This document shows positions 6,509-7,195 of a DNA stretch of 7,195 nucleotides, piece by piece. The notes below the pieces were generated by a model. It was not told where the DNA came from and did not search any database. It saw only the letters and a list, made by a program, of their open reading frames with translations. Numbering within the stretch: the first letter of the stretch is position 1; every line of letters starts with the position of its first letter. The DNA comes from Bacillota bacterium. GTDB lineage: Bacteria; Bacillota; Sulfobacillia; Symbiobacteriales; Symbiobacteriaceae. The DNA lies in NCBI GenBank assembly GCA_028287415.1, contig JAQBPS010000044.1, positions 1 through 7,195 of the forward strand, in the 5' to 3' direction. The translations under genes and the position numbers were made by a program.

Positions 6509-6518
6509 TGGTATACAA
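6509..6518. promoter_or_regulatory. Candidate FCD/GntR operator, UxuR/ExuR-like GTATAC box
   Basis: TGGTATACAA has a perfect GTATAC core and fits the FCD-subfamily pattern T-N-GT-NN-AC-N-A. Over 12 bp (6508-6519) it agrees at 10 positions with the UxuR/ExuR-type consensus TTGGTATACCAA as I recall it. It lies 260 bp upstream of gntR and about 110 bp upstream of the ROK gene, and it overlaps the left arm of the long inverted repeat. Binding by the neighbouring GntR protein is an inference. Confidence 0.4.
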
Positions 6519-6540
6519 ACAAAAATCATATTTTTGTTTG
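6516..6540. repeat. Perfect inverted repeat, 10-bp arms with 5-bp spacer (operator candidate)
   Basis: The left arm CAAACAAAAA (6516-6525) and right arm TTTTTGTTTG (6531-6540) are exact reverse complements around the spacer TCATA. Only two G-C pairs occur per arm, so an RNA hairpin would be weak and an intrinsic terminator is unlikely. A dimeric regulator binding site in the upstream region of the ROK gene is the better reading. It directly adjoins the palindromes CATCA-A-TGATG (6500-6510) and GTATAC (6511-6516). Confidence 0.5.
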
Positions 6541-6593
6541 GACATAGAGAGGGAATGACTTTGAGCCGTAGAAATAATGCGCATACACATTTG

Positions 6594-6610
6594 TTAGTAA
6601 AGCTCACTAA
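6594..6610. promoter_or_regulatory. TTAGT-N7-ACTAA inverted repeat before the ROK gene
   Basis: TTAGT (6594-6598) and ACTAA (6606-6610) form a 17-bp inverted repeat ending 8 bp before the SD of the ROK gene. XylR-type ROK operators also begin and end with TTAGT/ACTAA, so an autoregulatory operator for the downstream ROK protein is plausible. Arms of 5 bp could also arise by chance. Confidence 0.35.
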
Positions 6611-6618
6611 TTAGATCT

Positions 6619-6624
6619 GAGGTG
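6619..6624 (+). promoter_or_regulatory. Ribosome binding site of the ROK gene
   Basis: GAGGTG matches the anti-SD well and lies 6 nt before the in-frame TTG at 6631, but 15 nt before the ATG at 6640. It therefore favours the TTG start. Confidence 0.5.
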
Positions 6625-6630
6625 TTGTGA

Positions 6631-7195
6631 TTGAACCCGATGGGAGGGCGGCCGCAACTCCTGAAACAGCTGAACCAATCAACGGTTCTGGACGTAGTGC
6701 GGACCGCTGGGCCGATCAGCAGAGCTGACGTCGCCCGCAGCACCGGCCTCAGCCGTCCAACGGTCTCCCACGTGGTAAGCGCACTGCTCGCAGCCGACTT
6801 GATACGGGAGATCGGCTCCGGGGAAACGTCGGTTGGCAGGAAGCCGGTTCTGCTCATGTTCAACGGCGACGCCGCTCTGGTGGTCGGCGTAGACCTCGGC
6901 GCCACAAAGATGCTGCTCGGCATAACCAATCTCGACGGGCAAGTACTCGCCGAGGTACAGGTGCCGACCCCGGTCCAGCAGGGAGTCGACGGCGTTGCAG
7001 ACGGATTGGTGGCTGCCATCACTGAGTTGATCAGCCGCTCAGGCCGTGCCATGACGCAGGTATGTGGCATAGGCGTGGGCGTGACCGGCGCTGTGGACAC
7101 CGAATCCGGCGTCGTTCTCGCCGCGGCGGGTCTGGGCGCCAGAGATTGGCCCCTCCGCACTATTCTCGAGGAGCGTTTCGGGTTACCGGTGTTCG
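6631..7195 (+). CDS. ROK-family transcriptional regulator (N-terminal part, cut by window end)
   Basis: 188 codons are visible of a family usually near 380-410 aa. An N-terminal winged HTH covers about residues 10-75: LLKQLNQSTVL, then PISRADVARSTGLSRPTVS as the helix-turn-helix, then LLAADLIREIG and VGRKP. This is followed by the start of the ROK sugar-kinase-like fold: VVGVDLGATKM (84-94), whose DLGATK is the phosphate-binding motif, and a GVGVTGAVD loop. Such proteins (NagC, Mlc and XylR are relatives) usually repress sugar genes and bind a sugar or sugar phosphate. The C-terminal zinc motif and catalytic region lie outside the window, so a kinase cannot be judged, but the HTH argues for a regulator. 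TTG at 6631 is chosen for its SD; ATG at 6640 is the alternative. It is divergent from the gntR operon and probably controls itself or genes further right. Confidence 0.9.
   Translation, partial: MNPMGGRPQLLKQLNQSTVLDVVRTAGPISRADVARSTGLSRPTVSHVVSALLAADLIREIGSGETSVGRKPVLLMFNGDAALVVGVDLGATKMLLGITNLDGQVLAEVQVPTPVQQGVDGVADGLVAAITELISRSGRAMTQVCGIGVGVTGAVDTESGVVLAAAGLGARDWPLRTILEERFGLPVF

Larger units (their letters stand above)
6249..6630. other. AT-rich divergent control region between gntR and the ROK gene
   Basis: About 380 bp with no convincing protein gene. Apart from a GC-rich patch at about 6335-6460 it is strikingly more AT-rich than the flanking genes. It must hold the promoters of both divergent genes. 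Elements seen are listed separately: the gntR promoter with TTGAT repeats, a 31-codon ORF on the - strand, a GTATAC box, a long inverted repeat and a TTAGT/ACTAA inverted repeat. A perfect TATAAT also reads on the + strand at 6257-6262, but without a good -35. No clear promoter for the ROK gene was found; TTGAGC (6561-6566) with TACACA (6584-6589) at 17 nt is the best weak candidate. Confidence 0.6.

Noticed and set aside
6516..6540. The long inverted repeat as an intrinsic terminator
   Set aside because: The stem is almost all A-T pairs, lacks a GC core, and no gene ends just before it on either strand.
6313..6558. 81-codon + strand ORF in the control region
   Set aside because: No SD, Arg/Ser/Cys-rich then Tyr/Lys-rich composition that follows the local base composition, and it runs across the operator-like palindromes.
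6249..6630. CRISPR, tRNA, riboswitch, attachment site or IS end in the intergenic region
   Set aside because: No regular repeat array, cloverleaf, transposase or target-site duplication was seen.
6594..7160. 188-codon - strand frame opposite the ROK gene
   Set aside because: The + strand frame reads a clear winged HTH and the DLGATK ROK motif; the - strand product is Thr/Ser/Pro/Arg-rich noise.

Overview
The window looks like part of a sugar-acid (aldonate/uronate-type) uptake and breakdown locus from a GC-rich, free-living bacterium. The genes are clearly GC-rich, Shine-Dalgarno sequences are strong (AAGGAGG, GGAGGAG, GAGGTG), GTG and probably TTG starts are used, and the solute-binding protein has a twin-arginine plus lipobox signal. 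This would fit Chloroflexota, a GC-rich Bacillota lineage or an actinobacterium. The sequence alone does not decide between them.

Left part, + strand (1-1223): the last 22 codons of an unidentified gene, then a complete enolase-superfamily dehydratase of the mandelate racemase/muconate lactonizing type (MR1). MR1 resembles archaeal gluconate/galactonate dehydratase (GnaD-like) and keeps the metal ligands and both catalytic histidines.

Middle, - strand (1234-6248): a tight five-gene operon read right to left. The order is a GntR/FCD-family repressor, a second enolase-superfamily protein (MR2, DgoD/GalD-like but lacking the usual third-strand catalytic His), a family-1 solute-binding lipoprotein, a MalF/UgpA-type permease and a MalG/UgpE-type permease. 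Gene ends overlap or nearly touch: two ATGA overlaps, one 3-nt gap, and 16-31 nt before the binding-protein gene. No ABC ATPase is encoded here, so a shared ATPase from elsewhere is probably used. The operon meets MR1 tail to tail with only 10 bp between the two stop codons.

Right part (6249-6630): an AT-rich control region between the divergent gntR operon and a ROK-family gene. It holds a candidate gntR promoter with an apparently leaderless start, repeated TTGAT/GATCAAA elements, a GC-rich patch with a 31-codon ORF (probably a relic), a GTATAC box resembling UxuR/ExuR operators, a perfect 10-bp-arm inverted repeat, and a TTAGT/ACTAA inverted repeat just upstream of the ROK start.

Far right, + strand (6631-7195): the N-terminal half of a ROK-family transcriptional regulator (winged HTH plus start of the sugar-kinase-like domain), cut by the window edge.

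Working model (inference): the binding protein and two permeases import a sugar acid or a glycoside of one, MR1 and MR2 dehydrate acid sugars to 2-keto-3-deoxy acids, and the GntR and ROK regulators read pathway intermediates. The family assignments are ordinary. The least ordinary points are MR2's altered active site and the dense set of palindromes in the divergent control region.
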